Positions 23,693 to 35,548 of a stretch of 64,000 bases of DNA are shown piece after piece. The position numbers and the translations under genes are program-made. The stretch covers positions 82,663,156-82,727,155 of the forward strand of contig NC_133532.1 of NCBI RefSeq assembly GCF_048544455.1, in the 5' to 3' direction. Positions within the stretch are counted from its first letter, which is position 1; each line of letters opens with the position of its first letter. The DNA is from Silene latifolia (taxonomy: Eukaryota; Streptophyta; Magnoliopsida; Caryophyllales; Caryophyllaceae). The notes below the pieces were generated by a model. That model saw only the letters and a program-made list of their open reading frames with translations. It did not search any database and had not been told where the DNA came from.

Positions 23693-24009
23693 GTTCATCG
23701 GGACACAGTGATATGGACGACCAACATTTTGAGTCATTTTCGGACCAATAATTTGATGGTTTAATTTATTGGTAAATCAATAATGGTCATTGTTAAATAA
23801 AATTCCCAAATTTGCATGGCATGGTAAATCCTGTAGCTTAGATATGCATGCATCTTTGGTGTTGTCTTATTTTCTTGATCTTATTATTAGATGTGGATGC
23901 TGGTGTTGAAATTGTGAATAATGTTGCAAAGATATGGTGCTTCTCATTGCTGTTACAATATGTATTGTTACAGTTTGGACCGTAATGGAATTACGTAATT
24001 TTTTTTTAA
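23693..24009. other. Spacer between the two CACTA genes
   Basis: AT-rich sequence after the transposase stop, with no ORF or recognisable motif; presumably the 3' UTR of the first gene. Confidence 0.5.
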
Positions 24010-24265
24010 AAAAGGTTCAACAATAACAACGGTTATATTTAAATTACCCGTTGTTAATACTTTCAACAACGGTGTAGTACCTCTACCCGTTGTCAATGAT
24101 TTTTTTGACATATTTCATTTTGGCGCAAATTTGGTGAAAATATATTACAACGGGTATATTTTAACCGTTGTAATAAAGTTTTGACAACGGTTGACTTTTA
24201 TTGACCCGTTGTTATTAACATATAACAACGGTTCTTCTTTGAGCACCCGTTGTCAATAGTTTGTC
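24010..24265. repeat. Internal copy of CACTA subterminal-type repeats
   Basis: A dense cluster of ACAACGG/CCGTTGT motifs in both orientations, with a TTTTGGCGCAAATTTGGTGA landmark that parallels the GGCGCCAAATTAGTG landmark of the left end. It lies about 4.2 kb into the element and about 480 bp before the second gene's ATG. This looks like a duplicated 5' end serving as that gene's promoter. Confidence 0.8.
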
Positions 24266-24744
24266 TTAATAAAAACTAATTTACAAACCCATACAAAATA
24301 CCATACACAAACACACACAACATTAGTTCAACCGTTGGTATCCCGAGTTAATTCTTCTCTCGCTTTCTACATTCTCGTTGCCAACCGTGCCGCCCAATTT
24401 CCGACGCCTTGATTCCGTGCCTTCCCTTATCATCCTGCTTCGTTATCTTTATCATCATCATCATCCGGTATGTTCACTTTAATTTTGTGTTTCGTCATTA
24501 GGGTTTTAAGACGATCATCTTTTTTTCTTTTCATGCATCCGTTTGTTTTTCGTCTACTTTGTTATCTTTATCATCCCGCATCATCTACTTCACTCCTCTT
24601 ATTAGGGTTTAGGATTTTAGAAGCTCAATCTGTTGTTTTAAATTTTCATTCCTATTAGGGTTTAGGGTTTTAGATAATACTCTGCATGTACGTTGTTAAG
24701 TTCTTCATTTCCTATATCATTCATATTTGGGTTTTAGGATTATC

Positions 24745-26340
24745 ATGGGTGAAAAACGTAAAAGAAGTCAAAAGAATAATAAGCCTGGTGATAATAAGCC
24801 TGGTGAGAGGAGTGCTACGGCGTGCGAAAGTCCTTGCACTATAGCCGCTAAAAAAACCGTTCGAAATAACATGGAGTGAGATGGGTTTCCCCTCTTTTGG
24901 TCCAAATGCGGTCTTTTCTCCGCTTGGATTGGTACTTGCACAAGACAGTTTGTGCCTATCCATTTAGATGATGTTAGAACTTTGAATCCAAAATTGGCGG
25001 AGTTATACTTGGCTCGTGTAAAGGAAGGCTTTATTATACCCGATGAAAGCCATGATAAGTATTTAATGCATAAGGCAAATGGATGTCCACAGCAAAGGAG
25101 GTGTGACGTTGCTAGGGATTGGTTGTATGTGGACAAGGCAACGGGGAAGATGCGTAAGAGCCCACCGGAAAACAAGTGTTCCACCATCAAGCAGGAACAA
25201 TGAGATCTTTTCAAAAAGATGAGAACTACTGAGAAGTTTCAGGTTAAATATCCTCGCCTTTTAACGATTTACCTATCATTTTTTTAATTAATGAGTCCTT
25301 TATATAATCTTTTTATTATCTCATCTACTTGCGCTTTTATATAATTATTTGAAGGCCGTTAGCAGAAGAAATCGTGCTAACATTTCATGCAAGAAGGAAA
25401 TGGTATGGTTCTCGAGGCGGTTCTGAAAAGATAGAAGAGAACCTCGTAAGTAGCATGCATTATTCCCCGTGATCGTGCTTTATTTTTTAATCACACTTGG
25501 ACTTGCATTGATACACATTTACGTGTATAAATGTTACCATGTTAATGTGTAGGTGGCAAAGGGAGTGAAAGAGGTGGATCGGCATGTAACTTATAAAGAA
25601 GGGCACACGCCTAAAGGATCCTTGATCGCGTGACAAATATGATGAGTAAGTGTTGGCCAACATAGTAAGCATTATTTTATTAAGACGAGTTCATTACTAA
25701 CTTTATTATTTTAGTCACAAATATAATTTGAAGTTTATTTAATATATTATAGGACAACGTATTGAAAGAGGTAGAAGAAGGGAAATTCACTCCCAGTGGT
25801 CGTAATGACGTTCTTGCTAGAGCGATCGGCCGACCCGAACATCCAGGTCGTTTGAGGGGCGTCCCGTTACAGGTTGGAGTAACGAAATATTACGGGACAA
25901 CTGCCCCGATAAAGAAGAAAAGGAAGACTAAGTCTGAGAAGGCTGACATGGTAACATTTATTCTAATATTTTCATTTAAGTTCAATTCACATGTTATTGT
26001 TGGGATAAAAATTGGTGACACATTACATTCTTGGCAAACAGCTTCAGTTAATGGCATCCGTACTACTAAAGCTGAATGCTGGAGGTAAGCTTTCCGAAGA
26101 AGAAGTGAAGATGATGGAGGATGTCATTTCTAAAGGGGGTAATAATAAGGTACAACAGATTGGTCAAGAGGCCGCTACTACCTTGGCAATACATGAGAAG
26201 GAAGTATCGGTCAACGAGATTCAGAAAGATCAGGTACCTAATAATGCTTCTGAAGTTGTAACAACTAAAGCCGATCAGGTACCTAATACTTCCTTATTTT
26301 TCTTTTTCTTTTTTTTTTTTTTTGGGGGTAAGATCAAGGG
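24745..26340 (+). pseudogene. CACTA second gene, Transposase_24-like N-terminal part
   Basis: From ATG 24745 (MGEKRKRSQKNN) the frame leads into FSAWIGTCTRQFVPIHLDDV, then GFIIPDESHDKYL, RDWLYVDKATGK and a KMRTTEKFQ end: a TNPA/Ptta-type plant CACTA protein of the Transposase_24 kind. Later exons give NISCKKEM, KEVDRHVTYKEGHTP, and AIGRPEHPGRLRGV followed by a basic KKKRKTK stretch. GT-AG junctions separate several exons. Breaks: TGA in the N-terminal part (about 24877), TGA at 25201-25203 where a Trp is usual, a frameshift near 25417, and a TGA at about 25631. The expected role is DNA binding at subterminal repeats, inferred from the family. Confidence 0.8.
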
Positions 26341-26399
26341 GTGTGTTCCCTGCCAGCTCTAATGCTATAACTTCTGACATGGTGCCATTGGTTAATTTT

Positions 26400-27460
26400 A
26401 TTAGGTAAATAATGGGTCCGAAAAGGAGATGCAACTTGAGAAGACTACTGCTGATGGAAAACAAAGATACATCCCCTTCAAGTCGTTCCCCGTTTTTTGA
26501 AGGTATGCATGAAGTGTTTAATTAGTTAAATTAATATGAATGTTTGAGTTTGTGCAAAAATCGGCCTGAGACAGAAAGCGTTTTTGCAAAATCTTTTGAA
26601 TGCTGAAGCGTTTTTGCAAAGATATAATAATGTATGTGTATATTCTTCAGGCCGTAAACAAGAGGCCAGTTATTCTTGCTGACCCTAAAACCGAAATGCC
26701 ACATGTGCGTGTTGACCGGGGTCTCGTAGAAATGCACACCAAATCTGCAGTGAATGAAATCGTAGTTCATGGCGAAAAACTTTTGCCGAATCATACCAAA
26801 GTAGAGATAACTACAGTCTTACCAGGCCATGAAAACTTGCAACCGCCTCATTCCCGATTCGTGACGACATTACCATTCTGGGAGATGCGCTTGGAAGTTT
26901 CATCCAATGGCCTGATACTCACATCTACTTGGCTCGGCTGTCTCCGCCTCATCGGAAAGCAGTTGGGGTTAGAAGAAATATCTTTATATATATATATATA
27001 TTAAATTTTTAATTGTTGAATGTTTTTATATGTTAAATTTATATGTTATTTTTTTTTGTAGGAACAAAAAGCCGGCTTTGGTGGATAAGCCTAAGTCCAC
27101 AGACATGCCAACGACCTCGTCGAGACAACAACTTGATGAGGTATTTAATTAACTTCTCCATTTTTTAAAAACCTCGCTCCCTTTATTTATATTTTGTCAG
27201 TATTTATAAAAAGCATGGTAATTTTGTGTAGGGGACAAAAAGACCGATAAGCCTAAGTCCCCAGTCTTACTGCTACTACTACCTCATCATTGAAAGAGCA
27301 AAGGACGAGGTATTTAATTAAGTACGCTTTTATTTTTATTACTCCAACTAGGATATGTTACCTTTGGATTTTTTATTATTTTAATTATCTACTACATGTG
27401 TAGGCTGGTGGTAGTAGCACAAAATCAAAGACTCATTCTTTCCCTGGACACTGAAAGTTA
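26400..27460 (+). pseudogene. CACTA second gene, linker exons
   Basis: Short exon-like pieces with GT/AG borders connect the N-terminal part to the protease. One (26650-26950) reads ADPKTEMPHVRVDRGLVEMH and then continues with HGEKLLPNHTKVEITTVLPG-type text. Others (27061-27141, 27231-27312) are Lys/Pro/Ser-rich. No known catalytic motif is visible. Frame continuity was not established. Confidence 0.5.
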
Positions 27461-27559
27461 GGAGTTTAAACTCCACACAATATAAAGGGAAGGATTACAT
27501 GGGATATGTAAGAACGGTGACGATGAGGAAACTGCATGAGGAGGTCGGGCCATCGTATA

Positions 27560-28588
27560 GCCACCGAGCAATTGATAGTTATTCCGCCCGAGGAGGATAT
27601 TCTAGGGGTTGAGCGCCAAGCACATCTATCATGGGATATGCTAGTCGTATGGGCTGGCCTAGACCGCATTGATATCCAACACGTATTTGTTTGGATGAAG
27701 TAAGTTTCTTAATAAATAATTTCATATTCTAATATTCTGACCACTAGATAGTGTTTTAAATACCGGAATTAATACCGTAATAATGTAGGATATTGAAATT
27801 GAGAGTGATCCCCGAGAAGAATATTCCATCCGATCAATACTTCCTCGTGCCCCTATATTTTATCTTTATTTATTATGGGATTTCTCGTTCCAAGAACGGG
27901 TAGATTATATTGCTCAAAGAATTGGCGACAACCAAGAAGCTGATTTTTGGCGCTTATAATGAAAAAGGGTAATAAACAAATTAATATTACGTTTCCCCCT
28001 ACAATTGCATTTTCATAACTAATATATGTACTTGTTAATAATGATGATGTCTCTTGATGTAGGACTCATTGGGTGCTAGCGGCCATCATGCCGACAAGGA
28101 ATAAAGTTTTCTGGTTGGACTCTTTACATCATCAACCAAGCGAGACTTTTAAGCGCTTGATTAATAAGTAAGTTTATAATACCGATTTATTTATAATAAC
28201 ATTAAGTTTCAATTTTTATTTATAGAAAAAAGCTCATTTTTGCCCCTAAAAAATGAGTTTCGCTCCTTTTTTATTTTTATAAAAAGGGCCTTTGAGAAGA
28301 AAAGAGCAAACGAGCAGATCAACCCACGAAATATTCTCGATGTTGGCCCCGATTTTATTACGATAACAGGGGTACGTGCTCAAATACACTAACATTAAGT
28401 GCAAAATCTGTGTTTAATACTAATACAATACCTAAAGTTCAAGATTCGATGTGAGCCTTCTCTCGTCCTGCTTGTTTTTATGTAATAATAGGTCCCTCGC
28501 CAACCAGATAGCATACAATGTGGATACTACGCTTGTCGGTTAATGTTGGAGATTATTAGGCGAAGATATATCATTATTCCCGAAAAGG
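27560..28588 (+). pseudogene. CACTA second gene, Ulp1/C48 cysteine protease domain
   Basis: Exons separated by GT-AG introns spell the C48 fold in order: SWDMLVVWAGLDRIDIQHV, then IPSDQYFLVPLY, then THWVLAAIMP with the catalytic His (exon from 28063), KVFWLDSLHH with the Asp, and IQCGYYACRLM with the oxyanion Gln and catalytic Cys (about 28516-28550). All catalytic residues are present. An in-frame TAG (about 27901) occurs in the preceding exon. Ulp1-type proteases cleave SUMO conjugates; their presence in plant CACTA and Mutator-like elements is known, but their role in transposition is unclear. The domain ends at the GT donor near 28588. Confidence 0.82.
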
Positions 28589-28920
28589 TTAGTAATTTAA
28601 TAATGTGTTTATTACTTTTTTAAATTAGAGCTAATGTTGTCTTGCTTGCTGCTATATATACCATGATGTTGCTAATGTTGTCTTGCTTTCTTATATATAC
28701 CATAATGTCCTCTCTTTGTTTTTTCCGCAAAGATGCAATCAACCCGTCATAACAGATTGAGCAGTACTCAAGTATAGATATAGACGAGGTAAGAGACATG
28801 TGGGGCAACTACGTCTTAGAATATAGAAATGCATGATACTCCGAGTTTAGATCAACTTATTAGTAAATTTTTTGTTGAAGTTAGGGAATGATTAGTTCAT
28901 GTAAATTCAACTCCTTGTAA
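28589..28920 (+). other. 3' end of the CACTA second gene
   Basis: Non-coding, AT-rich, with a direct repeat of AATGTTGTCTTGCTT about 45 bp apart (28632 and 28677). A final exon may lie near 28750-28880 (text such as ATAGACGAGGTAAGAG), but I could not assign it. Confidence 0.4.
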
Positions 28921-29061
<141 letters not shown>

Positions 29062-29204
29062 CTTCTTTGTTGTGGTTGAATTGAATCTATTGAGTTCGAT
29101 GAACCCAAATGTGATTTATCTTTGTCTTTGGTATATGGTCTTCTTGATATATGCAGGTTTTTGAATGGCATGAAACAAATTTAATTTTTCAAAACATTAG
29201 GAGT

Positions 29205-29707
29205 TCGTAATAAAAACGGTTACTAAAAAAAAAACGTTGTGAAGACCTTTCACAACGGTTAATAAAAAAAAACACCGTTGTGAATGACTTTCACAAATAC
29301 CCGCGCATAATATTCAACAACAGGTTTTAAACGAAGAACCGTTGTTAAAAGTCTTCACAATTTTGAAGGTAAAGTTACAACAACGGTTTGCTTCAACTAA
29401 GAACCGTTGTTACTAACAATTTCAACAACGGGTATGTAGCATAAACCCGTTGTCAAAAGACTTCACAATTTTGGAGGGAAAGTTACAACAACGGTTATAC
29501 ATACGACAACCGTTGTTATATTATTCCCTCCAAATTTTTGAAACACTTTCCACAACGGAGAACACCCAACAACAATGGCTTTTAACCGTGGTGAATACTT
29601 TAGACAACGGTTTCATTAAATAACCAAACCGTTGTAAATACCTTCTACAACGGCCGCTATAACAACGTCCGCTTTTTGTTTTTACAACGGTTTTTACCCG
29701 TTGTTAT
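29205..29707. repeat. CACTA 3' subterminal repeats
   Basis: Over a dozen ACAACGG/CCGTTGT motifs in both orientations, including a duplicated unit around CTTCACAATTTTG-AGG (29351 and 29460). It leads into the right terminal repeat. Confidence 0.9.
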
Positions 29708-29727
29708 AGCCTGTATCTGTAGTAGTG
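29708..29727 (-). repeat. CACTA right terminal inverted repeat
   Basis: Reads GCCTGTATCTGTAGTAGTG on the plus strand, followed by the target duplication TAC at 29728-29730. Confidence 0.95.
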
Positions 29728-30371
29728 TACCGATCTTAAACACAAGCCTTACACCATTGTTTGGTACCGTCATCGTGCATTAAACTACTTGACCGACCAT
29801 CTCGACCACTACACCATCACTAAACTTAATAAAACACTCTTTTTACTTACTAAAACGGTTTTAAACCGAGTTTTCCGACCAAACGAGTTGATACACTTAC
29901 GTCGATTTCTCGCCATAAGCCTAGCATGTAAGTATGAGGGTGTAAAAATCTTCTTTTATCATGTTTTCATTTGTTTCATGACTATAACATGCTAAATCAT
30001 GCATAACATGGTCCAAAACATGGGAAGAATGAGCCAAAACCGGATTTTTGGTTGAGGCAGAGGCTACTTATGTAGCATATAGGCTCGCGCCTAAAGGACC
30101 CTGCCCAGCCTTAAGTCCAAACCGTGTTTGGTCTCTTCATCTCCCTTATTTTCATTTTCATATTTGTGAACGGTTTTTACCATTTCAAATATTTTCAAAC
30201 CATTTTTACAAGTTTTTAAGCATAAAACATTTTTCACCCTTGGTTCCTCATACCATGACGGTTTAATCCGTGTTTCGGTGATAATATTTGGTTAATTACA
30301 TTTTAAAAGGTATTTTAAAGCCTTTTATTTCATTTATTTATACTTTAAAGGGTATTTAAAGCCTTTCATCA

Positions 30372-32605
30372 ATGTTTTACACTTTGATAGAAATTGGATC
30401 TCGCGGGTCATGGCTTGTATCACATCGGTTTCCTTCTTTGTACTCATCAACGGACTGCCGTCGGAGGAATTTAGACTGTCTCGGGGACTGCGACAAGGTG
30501 ACCCCCTTTTACCTTACCTTTTCATTCTCTGTGCTGAGGTTTTATCAAGCTTAATGAGACGGGCTGTGGAGGTGGGAAGTTTACATGGTGTCCGAGTAGC
30601 TTCTAATGCAACCCTATATCACATCTCTTATTTGCCGATGATAGTATCTTTTTTATGAGGGCGAGAACGGAGCAAGCTGAGGCGGTAAAGGGCATTTTAC
30701 ACCGGTATGAACAAGCCTCGGGGCAGCTCGTTAGCCTCGACAAGACTACTGTCTCTTTTAGCAAGGGAGTGCCAATCCAGAAGAGGAATAATTTGGCTAC
30801 GAGGTTGGGGGTGGTCGAAGTTGATGAGCAAGCACGGTACTTGGGGTTTCCGACTGTTATGGGCCAATCCAAAAAAGTCCTCACAGATATTCTGAGGGAT
30901 AAGTTAAGTAAGCGTTTGAATGGTTGGCGAGGGAAAATCTTATCTAGGGTGGGTAGGGAGGTTCTCATAAAGCATGTGGCCAATTCACTCCCTACCTATA
31001 TAATGAGCATCTTTAAAATTCCCGTCAACTTTTGTGAGGAACTCAGATCCTTGATATCGAGGTTTTGGTGGGGGCATGATGAGGGGAAAATGGGGATTAG
31101 CTGGGTATCATGGAATAAGCTATGTCGATCGAAGAGTCTGGGGGGCATGGGATTTCGTGATTTCTATTTGTTTAATATGGCGCTTATAGGAAAGCAGGTC
31201 TGGCGATTGATGACGGAACCCGATGGTCGTTGGGCTCAAACGATGCGTGCTAGTCTTGGCCATAATCCAAGCTATACTTGGAGAGGCATTCTCGAGGCTC
31301 TTGATGTGTTGAAATGCGGGTGGAGGAAACGTATTGGCGATGGGTTGTCAACTCGGGTTTGGGAGGATGCGTGGCTGCCCGAGACTCAAACTGGACGCAT
31401 TGTTTCACCTCGGGTTCAGGGACGGGAGGATATGGTGGTAGCTGACCTTATAGCGGTGGAGGGAGGAGGGTAGAATGAGGACATCTTAAGCACGGTTTTG
31501 CTTCATTTCGAGTGTGAGCGAGTGAAAAATATCCAAATTAGTTTGTTCAAACCGGCTGATTCGTGGTTCTGGAGGGAGGAGCGTGATGGGATATATACAG
31601 TTCGATCAGCTTATCGAAGATTAGATGGGGGTCGAGAGGAGTTGGAGATAGGAGGGGCATCAAATTGGGAGCGGGAAAAATGGCTATGGAATAGGTTATG
31701 GAAAGTCCCGGTATGGCCTCGTGTGAAGCTCTTTTTTTTTGGCAACTATGCAGCGAGGCCTTAGCAACAAGAGTGAATATCGCTTCTCGAGTCCGAGGTG
31801 AGTCTTCTTTTTGTTCTTTATGTAATAATTATGTTGAGTCGATTCTTCATCTCTTTCGCGATCGTGTCTTTGCCGAGAAAGTGTGGGAAGGTATCAGGCT
31901 TGGGGAAGAGGGTAGGGAGGGTGGCGGTGTTAGGGATTGGGTGGAGGCTAGATGGCGTGAGCTGGGTTATCGTGAACATGCCTTATTTATGGTTGGGTGT
32001 TGGGTCATTTGGGAACACCGTAATAAGGTTGTGTTCGACACGAGGGAAGTAGATGTTGTGTGTGTCATACGTAGGGTGAAGGATGTTATGGACGAAATGG
32101 AAGGGGGAGGCTTTACTCGGGATAGACATGGAGGTGGGAGGTCGGGCAGTGAGGGAGACGAAGGTAGGAGGGCGTGGGTTGCACCCCAACCGGAGTATGT
32201 CAAAGTCAATGTGGACGCGGGGACTACGGAGGGCGAGGGAATGAGTGTAGGTGTGGTGTGTCGGGATGAGAGGGGAGCGGTTTTGTGGGGCGTTTCTCTG
32301 GTGCAAGAGCAACAATGGGACTCACAGATGGCGGAAGCGGTGGCTATCATGGAAGAAATTAGTGAAGGTGCGAAACGAGGACATTCCAAGATTGTGATGG
32401 AGAGTGACTGCTTGTCGGTTATCGAGAGGCTTAAGAAGAAGGATACGGGACGAAGCATGTTGTTTGGTCGCATACGTGTCGTGTAAACAATAGTGTGGCA
32501 CACTCTTTAGCTCATATTTTACCTAGAGTAGTAGGTAGATCTGTGTGGTAGGATACTTTACCACCGGTTGCGAACAATGCTGTTTGTTTTGATTCTCGTT
32601 TAATG
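30372..32605 (+). pseudogene. LINE ORF2 fragment: RT, zf-RVT and RNase H
   Basis: Reading starts mid-RT (FDRNWISRVMACITSV), then LRQGDPLLPYLFILCAE, then after a one-base shift near 30606 the catalytic FADD (about 30631-30642), RYLGFPTVMG and a long thumb region to a TAG at 31471-31473. After a frame change near 31730 come the zf-RVT Cys/His residues (FCSLCNN, SILHLF) and then an RVT_3 RNase H (VNVDAG, AEAVAIMEEI, MESDCLSVI). A further shift near 32480 is followed by NNSVAHSLAHIL, the C-terminal RNase H His motif. It is dead on arrival, since the endonuclease and start codon are missing. Confidence 0.93.
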
Positions 32606-32640
32606 AAGTAAGACCTTCGGGTTTTCTCCTCAAAAAAAAA
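30372..32640 (+). mobile_element. 5'-truncated L1-type LINE
   Basis: The insert has a 14-bp target duplication AAAGCCTTTCATCA at 30358-30371 and 32641-32654 and ends in an A-run from 32632. The A-run and the duplication's leading As overlap, so the duplication could be a few bases shorter. The left end falls inside the RT coding region, as expected for incomplete reverse transcription. It sits in the second piece of the Tat LTR. It belongs to a different LINE family from that at 2466-15028: it has a C-terminal RNase H and higher GC. Confidence 0.95.
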
Positions 32641-33798
32641 AAAGCCTTTCATCATTTCTTTACATTTTCAAAACAAATTTATTAGTCATCAACACAAAGT
32701 CATCCTTGGTTCCATATACTATGTCGGATTTTAACCCGAGTACGTTGATGAATGTCGACTAATTATATTCAAATGAACTTAATACAATTAGTTCATAATT
32801 ATTTTCAAAACTATTCATGCCAAGCTTGCAAAACCGAACCCGAACCCGACATCGAATATCGTCAAAACAATGACGATTATTCAAGTCTCGTTCGTCAAAT
32901 CAACACAAAAACGGTCTAAACGGCCCTTTCAAACCAAAACGGGTCCAAATACCCATTTTTCAACACGTTTTATAAACGTTTTTCAATGGTCAGAACACGT
33001 CTTCCATCGTTGACTGGCCCGCGCCTAAACAGGCCATTCCTTTTTCTGTTTTCAAACCAGGGGAGACCTCCTTGCATTGCCAATAGGCTCGCGCCTCTTC
33101 TGGCTGCTTGATGCAGGGTCTGTTCCCTTTCCAGCACTAGTCTAGGACGATCCCGACTTCGGTTAGCCCGAATACAGGACGGATTAGATGACTAATTTGC
33201 TCATTCAAACACCGTATTTGCAAAACGCCTTACTAAGGCAAATGAATCACGTTATGCACCATAAACCTAATTTGGTAAATGGATGTTTAAATTCCGTCTT
33301 GCATGCAAATCAATATTAAATCCAACTCGACATCTTATACTTGATACTTGGATTAAATCAACCGACGTAGAAAGCTCTCACATGTTAGGTTTAAACTATT
33401 GGATGCACATTCATGCATTTAAACCGTTTTATCAACTTTTGCATTCAACCAACCAAGATCGATCAGTAGAGGCCACTACCGCGGGCGGGATTGGGTGTCT
33501 GATTAAAGGGCTTCCCAATACGTACCTTCATCTCTTACTCAGAAACTTTGGATAGTGGACGACCTTATCCAGGGCGTACGAGAGTCATTCTAGAGATATG
33601 ATGCTAAAGAGGGACGCTTCCTTATCTTTAGTACCTATGTCAAACACTGCTTTGTGCTTCGTTTGACCGAGGTATAAAGTGGATTCGAACGGGTTCCAAG
33701 CATCCCAAAAATGCTTGGTGGCGACTCCGAACATCTCTAATCGTTTTGAGACCCTTGCCGACCGAGCCGGGCGCGCAGGTGGGCTTGTGTCCACAGAT

Positions 33799-33816
33799 TG
33801 GCGACACCGCTGGGGA
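33799..33816 (+). promoter_or_regulatory. Primer binding site of the Tat element
   Basis: TGGCGACACCGCTGGGGA lies a few bases after the LTR end CCACA. It resembles the TGGCGACTCCGCTGGGGA sites described for Tat/Ogre elements, which I recall as tRNA-Arg type; one base differs. Confidence 0.8.
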
Positions 33817-33903
33817 TAACTAGGACACTTGTGTCTTTATGATCCCTCGATGGTGAGACTCGAACGAGGTCTTGGTTGGAATGCATTAATTGATATTACG
33901 GTC

Positions 33904-35510
33904 TGATGGAGCGATGTCGTCGGGTCACATCCAATCAAACACATTTATACTACTCAACAAACAACTAGTTAGCGGTAAGTCGAGGTCAATCCATGGGACG
34001 GTGCGCTTTGGGTTCTAAGTCTATCTATCTCAATTTATGCTAGTGTCACAATTGATGGGGTTTGTAGTTGTGTTCTAGATTAATGAAAGTAATGAAGTAA
34101 AGCAAACAATAAATGGAAGGATGTAAACAAATGATTAAAAGTTCTAGGATATCACGGGGTCATAAGGGATTCATGGTGTTGATCATACAAACATGTTTAC
34201 AAGGTTGCAAGCAATTAATGTTGTGGGGGAACTGAGTTGGTTTATGTCTTACGGTTCATAGGAAGGGTTGGGTCCCGGAGCCGAATCGATTAGATTGTAC
34301 AACACCTACAAGTTGACTTACTTTCCTCCTATTCAACTTCTATGCATGGTCTAACAAGACTCGAGTTGGTTTATGTCTTACAAGTCAAGTTGAGTAGATA
34401 AGAGATGGTTGTAAATGCAAGGATTCATAGGCTTAGCATTTCATCAAACATAACATGTGCATAAAGTTGACATCACAACAAGCAAGCAATTTAATCATGT
34501 GAACATATTAGATTAAGCATTAATCAATCCCATGTTGGTTTCCCTAATTACCCACTAATCCTAGCTTAATAAACTACTCATTCATTATCAAGTTTAGCAT
34601 GTTAACAAGGTTGTCAATCATATTAACAAGGTAAAACATGATGAACAAGTGAGAAAGATTAACAATAATTAAAACAAGGGTTAAGAGAATTATACCTATG
34701 AGGATTCCAAAACAATAATGGAAAGAATAATAGAAGAACTTGATGATTGATGGAAGGTTGTCAATCTCCCAATAAACCCAATAATCTTCTAATTACCCAA
34801 TAATAAGCTTGAATTACTCAATAATAAACTTGAACAATGATTAAAGGAAAGATTAATGTGTGATTTGTGGAAAGATTAAAGAGTAATCTATTCTAATCTA
34901 CTCCTAATCTAATCTAAAGAAGGATTTTCTACTCTCCCCCAAAAACTTCATAATTTGATTATTACAAATGGGGTATTTATAGTGGAAATTAGGTGGATGC
35001 ATTAGGGTTAACTAAGGGCTAAACTAGTAATTACACTTTTTAGATAGAGCAGGGAGGAGCTGGTATTTCTTGAAGGAAGGGCTTTTTTCTTTGAAGCTTG
35101 AAGAAGACGAAAATGTGCTGGGCTGGAATCCGAGCGGATTGGGGTGAAGACGCACGGATTCTGCACATTGGAGACGGGCGGATTCCAGAGAATCCGCACG
35201 GGTTGGACCGTAGTTCTCGTTTTCTCTTCTATTCTTCCCTTTCCTTTACTTCCATTTTATTCTTGTAGGTTTGGTCTTTAGGTCTTGCTTCCTCCTCATA
35301 CTGATCCATCAAATATCGTCAAATAGCTTCCGAATATGCACGAAAGACGGGAATTTCCGCCTTATTCTCTTCTTTCCTACAAAACATATAGAATGCGATA
35401 GAAAAGCAAATAGGAAGGTTTTGACGGATAAAATGGCCATAGAATGCTATAATAGTATGCAAAATAGGCTCAATTAGGGGACTAAATGTGCGCAAATAAT
35501 GATCACATCA
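33904..35510 (-). repeat. 3' LTR of the Athila-type element
   Basis: On the minus strand it begins TGATGTGATC (35510) and ends CGCTCCATCA (33904), giving TGATG/CATCA ends. The final TCA differs from the 5' LTR junction, where CGCTCCA is followed by CGCC, so the exact end is uncertain by three bases. Confidence 0.95.
34974..34981 (-). promoter_or_regulatory. TATA box in the 3' LTR of the Athila-type element
   Basis: Minus-strand TATAAATA in the context CTATAAATACCCC, about 530 bp into the LTR, typical for an LTR core promoter. Confidence 0.6.
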
Positions 35511-35529
35511 AATATCCCCAAACCAAACC

Positions 35530-35548
35530 TTTACTCGTCCCGAGTAAA
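35530..35548. other. Perfect 8-bp-stem hairpin next to the Athila 3' LTR
   Basis: TTTACTCG-TCC-CGAGTAAA is a perfect inverted repeat 19 bp inside the element from the LTR edge. The intervening minus-strand text (TTTGGGGATATT) is the likely polypurine tract. Confidence 0.75.

Noticed and set aside
31967..32503. 178-codon minus-strand ORF
   Set aside because: Antisense of the LINE RNase H region, whose plus-strand motifs are clear.
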